Shown piece by piece: positions 46,290 through 54,810 of a stretch of DNA of 64,000 bases (position 1 is the first letter of the stretch; every line of letters starts with the position of its first letter). This DNA is from Mesorhizobium australicum WSM2073 (GTDB taxonomy: Bacteria > Pseudomonadota > Alphaproteobacteria > Rhizobiales > Rhizobiaceae): NCBI RefSeq assembly GCF_000230995.2, contig NC_019973.1:3362001-3426000 (forward strand), given 5' to 3'. Made by a program: the position numbers and the translations under genes. The notes below the pieces were generated by a model. That model ran no database searches and had not been told where the DNA came from. It saw nothing but the letters and a program-made list of their open reading frames with translations.

Positions 46290-47015
46290 ATGCGGCAGAT
46301 GTCACTTACAGCCGAGCTTGTCGCACTGTGCCATCGCGACGAGGCCGATCCCGGGCCCAGCGGCGGCTGGACGCAACTGAGCGACGAGGATTTCCGGGTC
46401 CTTTCCGCGCGGCTCGCCGATGAAGCAGATGCGGGGCCGCTATGGGTGTTCGCCTATGGCTCGCTGATCTGGAAGCCGGCTTTCGAGTCCGTCGAACGCC
46501 AGCGTGCCACCGCCCATGGCTGGCACCGCTCGTTCTGCATCGACATGGTTCGCTGGCGCGGCAGCGTCGCGCAGCCTGGACTGATGATGGCGCTCGAACG
46601 CGGCGGGCGGTGCGATGGTGTGATCTACCGTTTGCCGGAAGGGGAGAAGACTGCTCAGATCGAAAGGCTGTTGCGGCGCGAGATCGACGATCATGAGAGC
46701 GTCGCTTCGGTCAGGTGGGTCTCGGTGCGTACGGCGCAAGGGCATCTTCGGGCGCTGGGTTTCTGGGTCGGGGTGACGGGCAGGGGCACTTCGCTCGGGC
46801 AGCCGCTGGACCGGGTGGCGCGGGTGCTGGCGCGGGCCTGTGGCCATGTCGGATCGGGCGCCGAATATCTCTACAACACCGTCAGCCACCTCGAGGAATT
46901 CGGCATTCGCGACCGCAATCTGTGGCGCCTGCAGCAATTGGTCGCCGACGAAATCAGGTCTATCCATGGCAATGGCAGGGGCGGCGGCCTTATCCCAGTG
47001 TCACCGTCATCATAA
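46290..47015 (+). CDS. chaC: gamma-glutamylcyclotransferase, ChaC family
   Basis: A 241-residue cytoplasmic enzyme. VFAYGSLIWKP (YGSL at residues 56-59) is the substrate-binding loop of the fold. GWHRSFCIDMVRWRGS and the segment LLRREIDDHESVASV, where ChaC proteins keep the catalytic Glu, follow. Members cleave glutathione to 5-oxoproline and Cys-Gly. An internal Met at residue 4 is an alternative start. The gene ends 121 bp before preT and probably belongs to a separate unit. Confidence 0.88.
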   Translation: MRQMSLTAELVALCHRDEADPGPSGGWTQLSDEDFRVLSARLADEADAGPLWVFAYGSLIWKPAFESVERQRATAHGWHRSFCIDMVRWRGSVAQPGLMMALERGGRCDGVIYRLPEGEKTAQIERLLRREIDDHESVASVRWVSVRTAQGHLRALGFWVGVTGRGTSLGQPLDRVARVLARACGHVGSGAEYLYNTVSHLEEFGIRDRNLWRLQQLVADEIRSIHGNGRGGGLIPVSPSS

Positions 47016-47070
47016 CATGAATACCACTATCATGTTTTCTTCCAGTCTTTTCAACGGTTTGTGCCAAAAA

Positions 47071-47086
47071 TTGACCAATTGATAAA
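47071..47086 (+). promoter_or_regulatory. RutR-like box upstream of preT
   Basis: ttgaccaattgataaa matches the RutR consensus TTGACCANNTGGTCAA at 12 of its 14 fixed positions and lies about 50 bp before the preT ATG, in an AT-rich leader. The rutR-like gene at 55 kb would supply the regulator. Confidence 0.6.
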
Positions 47087-47136
47087 AAAATAAAACGTGC
47101 TAGCCTTCCCCAAAACGAAAACATGGGGAACTGAGA

Positions 47137-48492
47137 ATGCCAGAAGGCCAGTTCAAAGAGGGTATTGTCGGCGGCCGGCTTCTGCCCGACCAATACGCGG
47201 ATAATTTTTCCGACCTGCATCCCCCGCTCGATCATCACGAGGCGCTGGTCGAATCCGACCGCTGCTATTTCTGCTACGACGCGCCGTGCATGAACGCATG
47301 CCCGACCTCGATCGACATTCCGCTGTTCATCCGCCAGATCTCGACCGGTAACCCGATCGGCTCGGCCAAGACCATCTTCGACCAGAACATTTTGGGCGGC
47401 ATGTGCGCCCGCGTCTGCCCCACCGAGACGCTGTGCGAGGAGGTTTGCGTGCGCGAGGTTGCGGAAGGCAAGCCGGTCCAGATCGGTCGTCTGCAGCGCT
47501 ACGCCACCGATGTCGCGATGAGCGAGAGCAGGCAATTTTATCCGCGCGCCGAGCCGACAGGAAAAACCGTAGCCGTCGTCGGCGCCGGCCCGGCCGGTCT
47601 TGCCGCGGCGCACCGGCTCGCCCGCCATGGCCATGACGTGACCATCCTGGAGGCGCGCCCGAAGGCGGGCGGCCTCAACGAATATGGCATCGCCGCATAT
47701 AAGAGCGTCGACAACTTTGCCCAGGCCGAGGTCGACTATGTCACCGCGATCGGCGGCATCGACATCCAGAATGGCAAGGCGCTCGGCCGCGATTACCAGC
47801 TCTCCGACCTGATCCGCAATTACGACGCCGTTTTCCTTGGCATGGGGCTTGGCGGTGTCAACGCGCTGCGCGCCGATGGCGAGGATGCCGCCGGCGTCAC
47901 CAACGCGGTCGAATTCATTGCCGAACTGCGCCAGGCCAGCGACCTCTCCGGATTGCCGGTCGGCCGCCGCGTCGTCGTCATCGGCGGCGGCATGACGGCG
48001 ATCGACGCCGCCGTGCAGTCGAAGCTGCTTGGCGCCGAGGAGGTGACGATCTGCTACCGGCGCGGCCAGGAGCATATGAACGCCTCCGAATTCGAACAGG
48101 ACCTGGCCGCCGCCAATGGCGTCACCATCCGTCACTGGCTGCAGCCGAAGCGGGTGATTGCCGAAGGCGGCAAGGTCAGTGCCATCGAACTCGAATACAC
48201 GGCACTCGACGGCGACCGGCTTGCCGGCACCGGCGAGACGCTGACGCTGGTTGCCGACCAGGTGTTCAAGGCCATCGGCCAGAGTTTCGTGCCGGCTGCA
48301 CTCAACGGCAGCGGGGCGTCGATCGATCTCGAAGCCGGCCGTATCAAGGTCGACGCGGAAGGGCGCACATCGCTGGCCAAGGTCTGGGCCGGCGGCGACT
48401 GCATTTTTGGTGGCGACGACCTGACCGTTTCGGCTGTGGCGCAAGGCCGCGACGCGGCGGAAAGCATCCACAGGAGCCTGACCCAGGGATAA
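47137..48492 (+). CDS. preT: NAD-dependent dihydropyrimidine dehydrogenase subunit PreT
   Basis: A 451-residue flavoprotein subunit. The N-terminal helical domain holds [4Fe-4S]-type Cys clusters (CYFCYDAPCMNACPT near 45-60 and CARVCPTETLCEEVC near 89-103). An FAD-binding GAGPAGLAAAHRLA follows near 148, and a second nucleotide fold (VVVIGGGMTAIDAAV near 283) binds NADH. With PreA it reduces uracil and thymine, the first step of reductive pyrimidine breakdown. A GGGGAA site precedes the ATG, and a RutR-like box lies upstream. Confidence 0.92.
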   Translation: MPEGQFKEGIVGGRLLPDQYADNFSDLHPPLDHHEALVESDRCYFCYDAPCMNACPTSIDIPLFIRQISTGNPIGSAKTIFDQNILGGMCARVCPTETLCEEVCVREVAEGKPVQIGRLQRYATDVAMSESRQFYPRAEPTGKTVAVVGAGPAGLAAAHRLARHGHDVTILEARPKAGGLNEYGIAAYKSVDNFAQAEVDYVTAIGGIDIQNGKALGRDYQLSDLIRNYDAVFLGMGLGGVNALRADGEDAAGVTNAVEFIAELRQASDLSGLPVGRRVVVIGGGMTAIDAAVQSKLLGAEEVTICYRRGQEHMNASEFEQDLAAANGVTIRHWLQPKRVIAEGGKVSAIELEYTALDGDRLAGTGETLTLVADQVFKAIGQSFVPAALNGSGASIDLEAGRIKVDAEGRTSLAKVWAGGDCIFGGDDLTVSAVAQGRDAAESIHRSLTQG

Positions 48493-48497
48493 GGACC

Positions 48498-49340
48498 ATG
48501 GCCACGGTGGAACCGGGCATTGCCCGTCACTACGAGATTTCAGGCCTGGAGGAGCGGATTCTTGCCGCGCTTGCCGACACCGGCGTGGAAATTGACCATC
48601 TGAGCGCTGACGATCTCGCAGCGGTCGACGAATTCCACATTGGCGGCGTGGCCGCCACCAGGGAACTCATCGACCAGATGGGGCTGAAGCCTGGAGCCCG
48701 GCTTCTCGACATCGGTTCAGGCATCGGCGGCCCGGCCCGTTTTGCCGCGAACAATGCCGGCGCCGATGTCACCGGCATCGACCTGACCCAAAGCTATGTC
48801 GATATCGCGACCAGCCTGTCGAAACGGGTGGGAATGGCCGGCAAGACGCGCTTCGTGCAAGGCAGCGCGCTGGACATGCCGTTCGGCAAGGCCAGCTTCG
48901 ATGCGGCAATGATCCTGCATGTCGGCATGAACCTTCCCGACAAGGCCAAGCTGATGAGCGAGGCCGCCTGCGTGCTGAAGCCCGGCGGCGTCTTTGCCGT
49001 CTATGACGTGATGCGGCTCAAGGATGGAGCACTGGCCTATCCGCTGCCATGGGCATCAGACGCGACCATATCGTTCGTCGCCACGCCTGCTGATTATCGA
49101 GCGGCCGCCACCGCCTGCGGCTTTTCAGTAATCGCCGAGCGCCCGCGCGGCGCTTTCGCCATCGAATTCTTCGCCACCATGCGTGCCCGCATGGCTGCCG
49201 CGCAGGCCGAGGGCAAAAAGCCGCCGCCCGGCGTCGGCCTGATCATGGGCGAGGATGCCCGCACCAAGATCGCCAATCTCACCGCCGCGCTTGAAGGCGG
49301 CATTCTTGCACCCGTGGAAATGCTCCTTCGTCTCGGTTGA
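48498..49340 (+). CDS. SAM-dependent methyltransferase inserted between preT and preA
   Basis: A 280-residue class I methyltransferase. Motif I LLDIGSGIGGPAR lies near residues 69-81, the acidic ribose-binding residue in TGIDLT near 95, and motif LKPGGVFAVYDVM near 160-172. It resembles the ubiquinone/sterol-type small-molecule methyltransferases (Methyltransf_11/25). The gene starts 5 nt after preT and ends 12 nt before preA, so it is clearly co-transcribed with them. Its substrate is unknown; no step of the known pathway needs methylation. Confidence 0.87.
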   Translation: MATVEPGIARHYEISGLEERILAALADTGVEIDHLSADDLAAVDEFHIGGVAATRELIDQMGLKPGARLLDIGSGIGGPARFAANNAGADVTGIDLTQSYVDIATSLSKRVGMAGKTRFVQGSALDMPFGKASFDAAMILHVGMNLPDKAKLMSEAACVLKPGGVFAVYDVMRLKDGALAYPLPWASDATISFVATPADYRAAATACGFSVIAERPRGAFAIEFFATMRARMAAAQAEGKKPPPGVGLIMGEDARTKIANLTAALEGGILAPVEMLLRLG

Positions 49341-49352
49341 AAGGGACCTGTC

Positions 49353-50666
49353 ATGGCTGACATCAGAAATAATTTCGTCGGCATCAAATCGCCCAATCCG
49401 TTCTGGCTGGCCTCGGCGCCGCCGACCGACAAGGCCTACAACGTCATCCGCGCTTTCAAGGCGGGTTGGGGCGGTGTCGTCTGGAAGACGCTTGGCGAAG
49501 AGGGGCCGCCGGTGGTCAACGTCAACGGCCCGCGCTATGGCGCGATCTGGGGCGCCGACCGGCGCCTGCTCGGCCTCAACAACATCGAGCTGATCACCGA
49601 CCGCGATTTGCAGACCAATCTGCGCGAGATGAAGCAGGTCAAGATGGATTGGCCCGACCGTGCGCTGATCGCCTCGATCATGGTGCCCTGCGTCGAGGAG
49701 AGCTGGAAATCGATCCTGCCGCTGGTCGAGGAGACCGGCGCCGACGGCATCGAGCTCAATTTCGGCTGTCCGCACGGCATGTCGGAACGCGGCATGGGTG
49801 CGGCCGTCGGCCAGGTGCCGGAATATATCGAAATGGTGGTGCGCTGGTGCAAGCAATATACGCGCATGCCCGTCGTCACCAAGCTGACGCCCAACATCGC
49901 CGATATCCGCAAGCCGGCGCGGGCAGCGCATGCCGGCGGCACCGACGCGGTGTCGCTGATCAACACCATCAATTCGATCACCGGCGTCGACCTCGACAGT
50001 TTCGCGCCGATGCCGACCATCGATGGCAAGGGTTCGCATGGTGGCTATTGCGGTCCGGCGGTGAAGCCGATCGCCATGAACATGGTGGCCGAGATCGCCC
50101 GCGACCCCGAAACCCGCGGCCTGCCGATCTCCGGCATTGGCGGCATCACCACGTGGCGGGACGCCGCCGAATTCATGGCGCTAGGCGCCGGCAATGTGCA
50201 GGTCTGCACGGCGGCGATGACCTACGGCTTCAAGATCGTGCAGGAGATGATCGCCGGCCTCGAAAACTGGATGGACGAGAAGGGCCACCGCTCGCTCGAC
50301 GACATTATCGGCCGCGCCACGCCCAACGTCACCGACTGGCAGTATCTCAACCTCAACTATGTCGCCAAGGCGCATATCGACCAGGATGCCTGCATCAAAT
50401 GCGGCCGCTGCCACATCGCCTGCGAGGACACCTCGCACCAGGCGATCACCAGCATGGTCAACGGCGTCAGGCATTTCGAGGTGATCGAGGCCGAATGCGT
50501 CGGCTGCAATCTGTGCGTCAATGTCTGCCCGGTGGACAATTGCATCACCATGGAGCCGCTTGCGGCCGGCGCGTTGGACCAGCGCACCGGCAGACCTGTG
50601 TCGCCGGTCTATGCCAACTGGACCACCCACCCGAACAACCCGATGGCCAAGGTGGCGGCGGAGTAG
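49353..50666 (+). CDS. preA: NAD-dependent dihydropyrimidine dehydrogenase subunit PreA
   Basis: A 437-residue catalytic subunit. The N-terminal FMN barrel is dihydroorotate-dehydrogenase-like (FVGIKSPNPFWLASAPPTDK, then LNFGCPHGMSERGMGAAVGQ near 130-150, with the Cys of the active-site loop). The C-terminal ferredoxin domain carries two [4Fe-4S] clusters: CIKCGRCHIAC near 347-357 and CVGCNLCVNVCPVDNC near 380-395. It reduces uracil/thymine using electrons from PreT. Confidence 0.93.
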   Translation: MADIRNNFVGIKSPNPFWLASAPPTDKAYNVIRAFKAGWGGVVWKTLGEEGPPVVNVNGPRYGAIWGADRRLLGLNNIELITDRDLQTNLREMKQVKMDWPDRALIASIMVPCVEESWKSILPLVEETGADGIELNFGCPHGMSERGMGAAVGQVPEYIEMVVRWCKQYTRMPVVTKLTPNIADIRKPARAAHAGGTDAVSLINTINSITGVDLDSFAPMPTIDGKGSHGGYCGPAVKPIAMNMVAEIARDPETRGLPISGIGGITTWRDAAEFMALGAGNVQVCTAAMTYGFKIVQEMIAGLENWMDEKGHRSLDDIIGRATPNVTDWQYLNLNYVAKAHIDQDACIKCGRCHIACEDTSHQAITSMVNGVRHFEVIEAECVGCNLCVNVCPVDNCITMEPLAAGALDQRTGRPVSPVYANWTTHPNNPMAKVAAE

Positions 50667-50722
50667 GGGTAACCTTTCAAAAGCGGCTTCTCCGGGCGTC
50701 GCCTTTTCATTTTCTTATTGCA

Positions 50723-50742
50723 GATAAATTTTATCCAGGATA
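50723..50742 (+). promoter_or_regulatory. palindromic operator candidate of the Rrf2/AhpD operon
   Basis: Two overlapping palindromes lie 30-50 bp before the Rrf2 ATG: gataaa-t-tttatc (50723-50735) and tatcc-a-ggata (50732-50742). The second has the TATCC/GGATA arms seen for several Rrf2 regulators. They suggest autoregulation by the downstream Rrf2 protein. Confidence 0.55.
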
Positions 50743-50772
50743 TGATGTATCTACGAATTGGAGACTAGCATT

Positions 50773-51291
50773 ATGAAGCTGGGCGAGGGCGTTGAGGCGG
50801 CCATCCACTGCGCGGCGACACTGGCGAGCGTCGACGGCAACAGTACCATGCCGGGCGCGGCGCTGGCGGAATCCTTCGGCCTGTCGCCGAGCTATTTGCT
50901 GAAGCACCTCAACATGCTGACGGCGTCCGGCATTCTGGAATCGGTGCCGGGTCCCGCCGGCGGCTACCGGCTGGCGCGGGCTGCCGAACGCATCACGCTG
51001 CTCGACATCGTGCTGGCCATCGAAGGGCGCGAGCCGGCTTTTCGCTGCGGCGAGATCCGCCGCAACGGTCCGGTCAAGATCGATGCCTCCGCCTATGTGA
51101 AACCTTGCGGCATCAATGCCGCGATGCTCAAGGCGGAGCGCGCCTACCGGGCAGCGCTCGCCGAGGTGAAGTTGTCCGACATCGTGGCGGATTACGCTGC
51201 GGAAGGCGACCCCAGATCGTTTGCCGCGAGCTGCGCCTTTGTCGAGCGCCATCAACGGCGGCAGAAACCCAGTTCAACCAACCAAGCCTAA
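50773..51291 (+). CDS. Rrf2-family transcriptional regulator
   Basis: A 172-residue regulator started at ATG 50773 (a TTG 15 bp upstream is in frame but less likely). The winged helix includes GAALAESFGLSPSYLLKHLNML and the wing GPAGGYRLARAAE. Only Cys 92 and Cys 112 lie in the sensor region (FRCGEIRRNG and PCGINAAM), unlike the three-Cys pattern of IscR/NsrR, so it may sense thiol oxidation rather than bind a cluster. It heads a unit with an AhpD-like gene and a DoxX gene, a combination often linked to redox stress. Confidence 0.85.
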   Translation: MKLGEGVEAAIHCAATLASVDGNSTMPGAALAESFGLSPSYLLKHLNMLTASGILESVPGPAGGYRLARAAERITLLDIVLAIEGREPAFRCGEIRRNGPVKIDASAYVKPCGINAAMLKAERAYRAALAEVKLSDIVADYAAEGDPRSFAASCAFVERHQRRQKPSSTNQA

Positions 51292-51324
51292 ATTAACCTC
51301 CCCAAGGATGTGAAAGGAAAGACG

Positions 51325-51783
51325 ATGAAACAGAGGCTGCAGTTCTTCGCCAAGGCGCCCGAGATCATGAAGGCTGTGTCGGCACTCAACAAGGCGGTCG
51401 ACGAATGTGGACTGGAGGTGAGCCTGCTGCACCTGGTCAAGCTCAGGGCCTCGCAGATCAATGGCTGCTCGTTCTGCGTCGAGATGCACAGCCGCGAGGC
51501 CAGGCGCGACGGCGAGACCGAGCAGCGGCTCTATCTCGTCGCCGCCTGGAAGGAATCGCCGCTGTTCTCCGAGCGCGAACGCGCCGGACTGGCCTGGACC
51601 GAGGCGGTGACGCTGATCGCCAACGATGGCGTGCCGGACGAACTCTATGCGCGCACGCTGGAGCATTTCTCGGAAGAGGAACTGGTCAAGCTCTCCGTCG
51701 CGATCGGCATGATCAACACATGGAACCGACTTTGCATTCCGTTCCACGCCATCCATCCGATGCCGGCCGCCAAGGCGGCCTGA
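51325..51783 (+). CDS. carboxymuconolactone decarboxylase/AhpD-like alkylhydroperoxidase
   Basis: A 152-residue protein from ATG 51325, preceded by AAGGAAAG. CSFCVEMH near residues 47-54 is the CxxC-x3-His redox centre of AhpD-type peroxidases. LVKLRASQINGCSFCVEMHSREARRDGE is split around that motif in the usual way. It probably reduces peroxides or acts as a thiol reductase. It follows the Rrf2 gene by 33 nt, and a strong hairpin follows it. Confidence 0.88.
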   Translation: MKQRLQFFAKAPEIMKAVSALNKAVDECGLEVSLLHLVKLRASQINGCSFCVEMHSREARRDGETEQRLYLVAAWKESPLFSERERAGLAWTEAVTLIANDGVPDELYARTLEHFSEEELVKLSVAIGMINTWNRLCIPFHAIHPMPAAKAA

Positions 51784-51801
51784 CAGTCCGGACATCTGTT
51801 G

Positions 51802-51830
51802 GGGGCGCCGCCGGGGAAAGGCGGCGCCCC
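51802..51830 (+). terminator. strong hairpin between AhpD-like and DoxX genes
   Basis: ggggcgccgcc (51802-51812) pairs perfectly with ggcggcgcccc (51820-51830) around a 7-nt loop. The following tactgttt is only weakly U-rich, so termination is probably partial. Confidence 0.55.
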
Positions 51831-51853
51831 TACTGTTTCAAAGGGGGAGTTCA

Positions 51854-52192
51854 ATGCCTGTCGATTTGCCTTCGACCTTGCTGTTTCTCGGTCGCCTGCT
51901 GCTCGGCGGTGCCTTTGTCTTCGCCGGCCTGCGCAACATCCAGAACGCGGATTTCCTGACCAGGTTGGTGGCCGCGCGTGGCGTGCCCCAGGCCCGGCTG
52001 GCGTTGTGGGCTGGCATTGTCGCGCAGATCATCGCGGGAGTGCTGGTGATGGTCGGCCTCTGGACCGCGATTGCCTGCGTGGTGCTGGTGCTGTTCCTGA
52101 TCGTGGCGACGCCGATGTTCCACAATTTCTGGGATCATCAGGTCCGGAGCGTGCATCCCGCATCAATGGCTTCGTCGGCAATGTCGCACTGA
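51854..52192 (+). CDS. DoxX-family membrane protein, C-terminus frameshifted
   Basis: A 112-residue protein with four predicted helices (LLFLGRLLLGGAFVFAGLRN, VAQIIAGVLVMVGLWTAIAC). After FHNFWDHQ (about 52141) the reading frame becomes unlike the family and stops at 52192. In the next frame the sequence GPERASRINGFVGNVALSG continues to a TAA at 52228-52230 and gives the expected last helix. Adding one G at cag|gt restores a full DoxX protein of 125 residues. The loss may be real or a sequencing error. It is the third gene of the Rrf2/AhpD unit. Confidence 0.8.
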   Translation: MPVDLPSTLLFLGRLLLGGAFVFAGLRNIQNADFLTRLVAARGVPQARLALWAGIVAQIIAGVLVMVGLWTAIACVVLVLFLIVATPMFHNFWDHQVRSVHPASMASSAMSH

Positions 52193-52242
52193 GCGGAGTT
52201 TTTTTGTCGCTGATCGCGCAGTCGCTTTAACTCTCCAACGTT

Positions 52243-52965
52243 TTACGCCGCGAACCGTAGGCCGCCGTCGCAGGTCAGCACCTGGCCGGTCATGAAGCCG
52301 TTGGAGACGAGGAAGGCTATCGCCGAGGCGACGTCCTCGGCGCGGCCGATGCGGCCGACCGGCGTTTTCCCCGCATAGTCGGCAAAGACCGCCTGCCGCT
52401 GCTCTGCGGGCAAAAAGTCCCACCATGGCGTGTCGATGACACCCGGCGCCACGACGTTGACGCGCAGCGGCTTCAGCTCGATGGCCAGGATCGGCGCCAC
52501 GGTCAGGAGCATGCCATTGATGGCGCCGATGCCGGCGACGCCCGGCGTGGCGAGCTGGGCCGATACCGCCGAGATGAAGGTGACCGACCCCGATTTGTTC
52601 AGCGTCGGCAAGGCGGCCTGCAGGCAGGAGAGTTGAGGCCGCACTTTCTCGTCGACGCCTCCGGCGATATCGGTGAGATCGAGGGTCTGGAACGGGCCGA
52701 GGCCCTTGCCACCGCTCGCCGCCAGAACGAGATGGTCGAACGGACCGAGGCGCTCGAAGAATTGGCGCACCTCATCCGGTTTCGAAGCGTCGAAGGCCGC
52801 CTTGTCGGCGGCTCCGCCAAGGCTTTTCCAGGCGCTGATGAGCCTGTCCTGGTTGCGCCCGGTGATCGTGACCTTCATGCCCGGGCCGAGCAGTTTGCGC
52901 GCCGTCGCCAGGCCGATGCCGGATGAGCCGCCGATGATCACCGTGTGTTCGATGTTGCTGGTCAT
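52243..52965 (-). CDS. short-chain dehydrogenase/reductase lacking the usual Tyr/Lys pair
   Basis: A 240-residue Rossmann-fold protein. IIGGSSGIGLATA near residues 10-22 is the cofactor loop, and VNVVAPGVIDTP is the usual downstream segment. In the active-site helix the expected YxxxK is replaced (GIGAINGML: Ile for Tyr, Asn for Lys), so classic catalysis is not expected. The gene overlaps the upstream SDR gene by 4 bp (ATGA), showing coupling. It may bind a cofactor without acting as a normal dehydrogenase, or use other residues. Confidence 0.85.
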   Translation of the reverse strand: MTSNIEHTVIIGGSSGIGLATARKLLGPGMKVTITGRNQDRLISAWKSLGGAADKAAFDASKPDEVRQFFERLGPFDHLVLAASGGKGLGPFQTLDLTDIAGGVDEKVRPQLSCLQAALPTLNKSGSVTFISAVSAQLATPGVAGIGAINGMLLTVAPILAIELKPLRVNVVAPGVIDTPWWDFLPAEQRQAVFADYAGKTPVGRIGRAEDVASAIAFLVSNGFMTGQVLTCDGGLRFAA

Positions 52966-53801
52966 GAATGCTGTTCCTTCGTTTCAGGGAAAGCCAGCCC
53001 GACGAGGTCGAGGCTCAGGCTTCGCAATTGTTGTCTTGCCTTGGCATCGTAAGCCTGGGCGTCGGCGCGGGATTCGCGCAGGCCGTCGAAATAGAGGCCG
53101 CTGCGCCCTTCCAGCGCGGGCGAGGTGGCGAGATTCAAGATAGCCTCGGCGCCGGTCTCGACCGAACTCCATGGCGTGACGCCCGCCTGGCGGACCATGG
53201 TGGTGTTCATGTAGCTCGCCGGATGCAGCGCGTTGACGGTGACGCCGCTGCCTTCCAACTGCCCGGCCAGATCGACGGTGAACAGGATCTGCGCCAGCTT
53301 GCTCTGGCAATAGGCGCGCACGCCGCTATAGCCGCGGGTCAGCATGACGTCTCCGAAATCGATCGCCTGCTGGCCGGCGGACGCGACATTGACGATGCGT
53401 GCCGGGGCGCTCGCCTTCAGCAGCGGCAGAAGCTCCGAGGTCAGCAGGAAGCCGGCGAGATAATTGACGGCAAAGCGCAACTCGTAGCCATCGGCGCTTG
53501 TCTGTCGTTTGTCGCCAGCGGTGCCGACGCCGGCATTGTTGATGAGGATGTCGAGGCGGCTCGTGCTGGCGCGCACGGCTTCGGCGAGGCGTCGTACCTG
53601 CGCCAGCGAAGCGAGATCGGCCGCGAAAAACTCGGCCTTGCCGCCGGCGGCTTCGATGGCGGCGATAGTGGCGTCGCCGCGTGTGGCATCGCGGCCATGC
53701 ACCAGCACCCGTGCGCCGGCGGCACCCAGCCTTTGCGCCACCACGCGGCCGACGCCGTCGGTCGAGCCGGTGATGAGGATGGTCTTGTCTTTCAATTCCA
53801 T
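52962..53801 (-). CDS. short-chain dehydrogenase/reductase
   Basis: A 279-residue classical SDR from ATG 53801, which follows AGGAGG; 11 more codons are open upstream. ILITGSTDGVGRVVAQRL is the cofactor site, NNAGVG the structural motif, and YCQSK (YxxxK) with an upstream Ser (VNVASAGQQ) the catalytic set. It resembles retinol-dehydrogenase/WW-domain-oxidoreductase-type SDRs. It is divergent from an XRE regulator whose relatives commonly sit next to such genes and may control it. Confidence 0.88.
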   Translation of the reverse strand: MELKDKTILITGSTDGVGRVVAQRLGAAGARVLVHGRDATRGDATIAAIEAAGGKAEFFAADLASLAQVRRLAEAVRASTSRLDILINNAGVGTAGDKRQTSADGYELRFAVNYLAGFLLTSELLPLLKASAPARIVNVASAGQQAIDFGDVMLTRGYSGVRAYCQSKLAQILFTVDLAGQLEGSGVTVNALHPASYMNTTMVRQAGVTPWSSVETGAEAILNLATSPALEGRSGLYFDGLRESRADAQAYDAKARQQLRSLSLDLVGLAFPETKEQHS

Positions 53802-53904
53802 GTTCAGAGCCTCCTGTTGTTGCTCTGAACGCAAGATGGAGCGCTTCGCCTACGTCAAACAGTTCAAACTTTATCCTGGTATCAATACTGCTATAATAGC
53901 CGGT

Positions 53905-54786
53905 ATGAACGCTCCCGTTGCCTCCACCCGATCAGCCGACGAGAGCCGCCGGCGCGAACTCGGCGCCTTCCTGCGGTCGCGCCGGGAAAGGCTGGCGCCA
54001 TCGGCCACCGGCATCGCGACAGGTCCGCGACGGCGCACGCCGGGTCTGCGGCGGGAGGAAGTGGCGATGATCGCCGGTGTCGGCACCACCTGGTACACCT
54101 GGCTCGAGCAGGGCAGGGACGTGCGGCCCTCGGTGGAAGTGCTGGCGGCGCTCTGCGAGGCTTTGCGCCTCGACGCCGTCGAGAAGCGGCATCTGTTCAT
54201 CCTGGCCGGCCGCCAGCAGCCGGAGCGTCGTGTGGCGGCACCTGAAAAGGTCGACGCTACGCTGTTGCACATGCTGCAAAGCCTGGTGCTGCAGCCCGCC
54301 TATGTCGTCGGCCGTCGTTGGGACGTTCTTGCCTGGAACGACGCGGCCGTGGCGGTGTTCGGCGACTATGGCTTGCTCGAGGGCGATAGCAGAAACATCG
54401 TCCACATGGTGTTCACCAACCCGCACCATCGCCGCCTGCTGGTCGACTGGGAAGAACTCGCCCGCGTGGTGCTTGCTTCGTTTCGTGCCGAAAGCGCCAA
54501 ATATGTCGGCGATCTGGATTTCGAACGGCTGATCGCGCTGATGATGAGTTCAAGTCCCGAGTTCCGTGACTGGTGGCCCCGGCGCGACGTGGCGCGCAGG
54601 CTGACTGGCGTGAAGCATGTCCGGCATCCCACAGTGGGCCTGATGGCCTTCGAGCATATGAGCCTGTCGATCGACGACGGCTCGGACATGCGGCTGATCG
54701 TCTACACGCCGCTCGCCGAGCAGAACTCGATCTCCAAACTTCAACAACTGCTGGAGGCGATGCCGGCCGAACGGCGCAGCGCGTGA
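53905..54786 (+). CDS. XRE-family regulator with MmyB-like ligand-binding domain
   Basis: A 293-residue regulator started at ATG 53905. The helix-turn-helix covers about residues 18-90 (TPGLRREEVAMIAGVGTTWYTWLEQGRDVRPS), followed by the MmyB-like PAS-type domain (GRRWDVLAWNDAAVAVFGDYG near 130-150). The family often represses a divergent oxidoreductase gene. Here the SDR pair is divergent, with a 103-bp shared promoter. An in-frame upstream extension is open but is antisense to the SDR gene and not plausible. Confidence 0.88.
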   Translation: MNAPVASTRSADESRRRELGAFLRSRRERLAPSATGIATGPRRRTPGLRREEVAMIAGVGTTWYTWLEQGRDVRPSVEVLAALCEALRLDAVEKRHLFILAGRQQPERRVAAPEKVDATLLHMLQSLVLQPAYVVGRRWDVLAWNDAAVAVFGDYGLLEGDSRNIVHMVFTNPHHRRLLVDWEELARVVLASFRAESAKYVGDLDFERLIALMMSSSPEFRDWWPRRDVARRLTGVKHVRHPTVGLMAFEHMSLSIDDGSDMRLIVYTPLAEQNSISKLQQLLEAMPAERRSA

Positions 54787-54810
54787 AGTTATCTGCCGGC
54801 GCGCTCTCAA

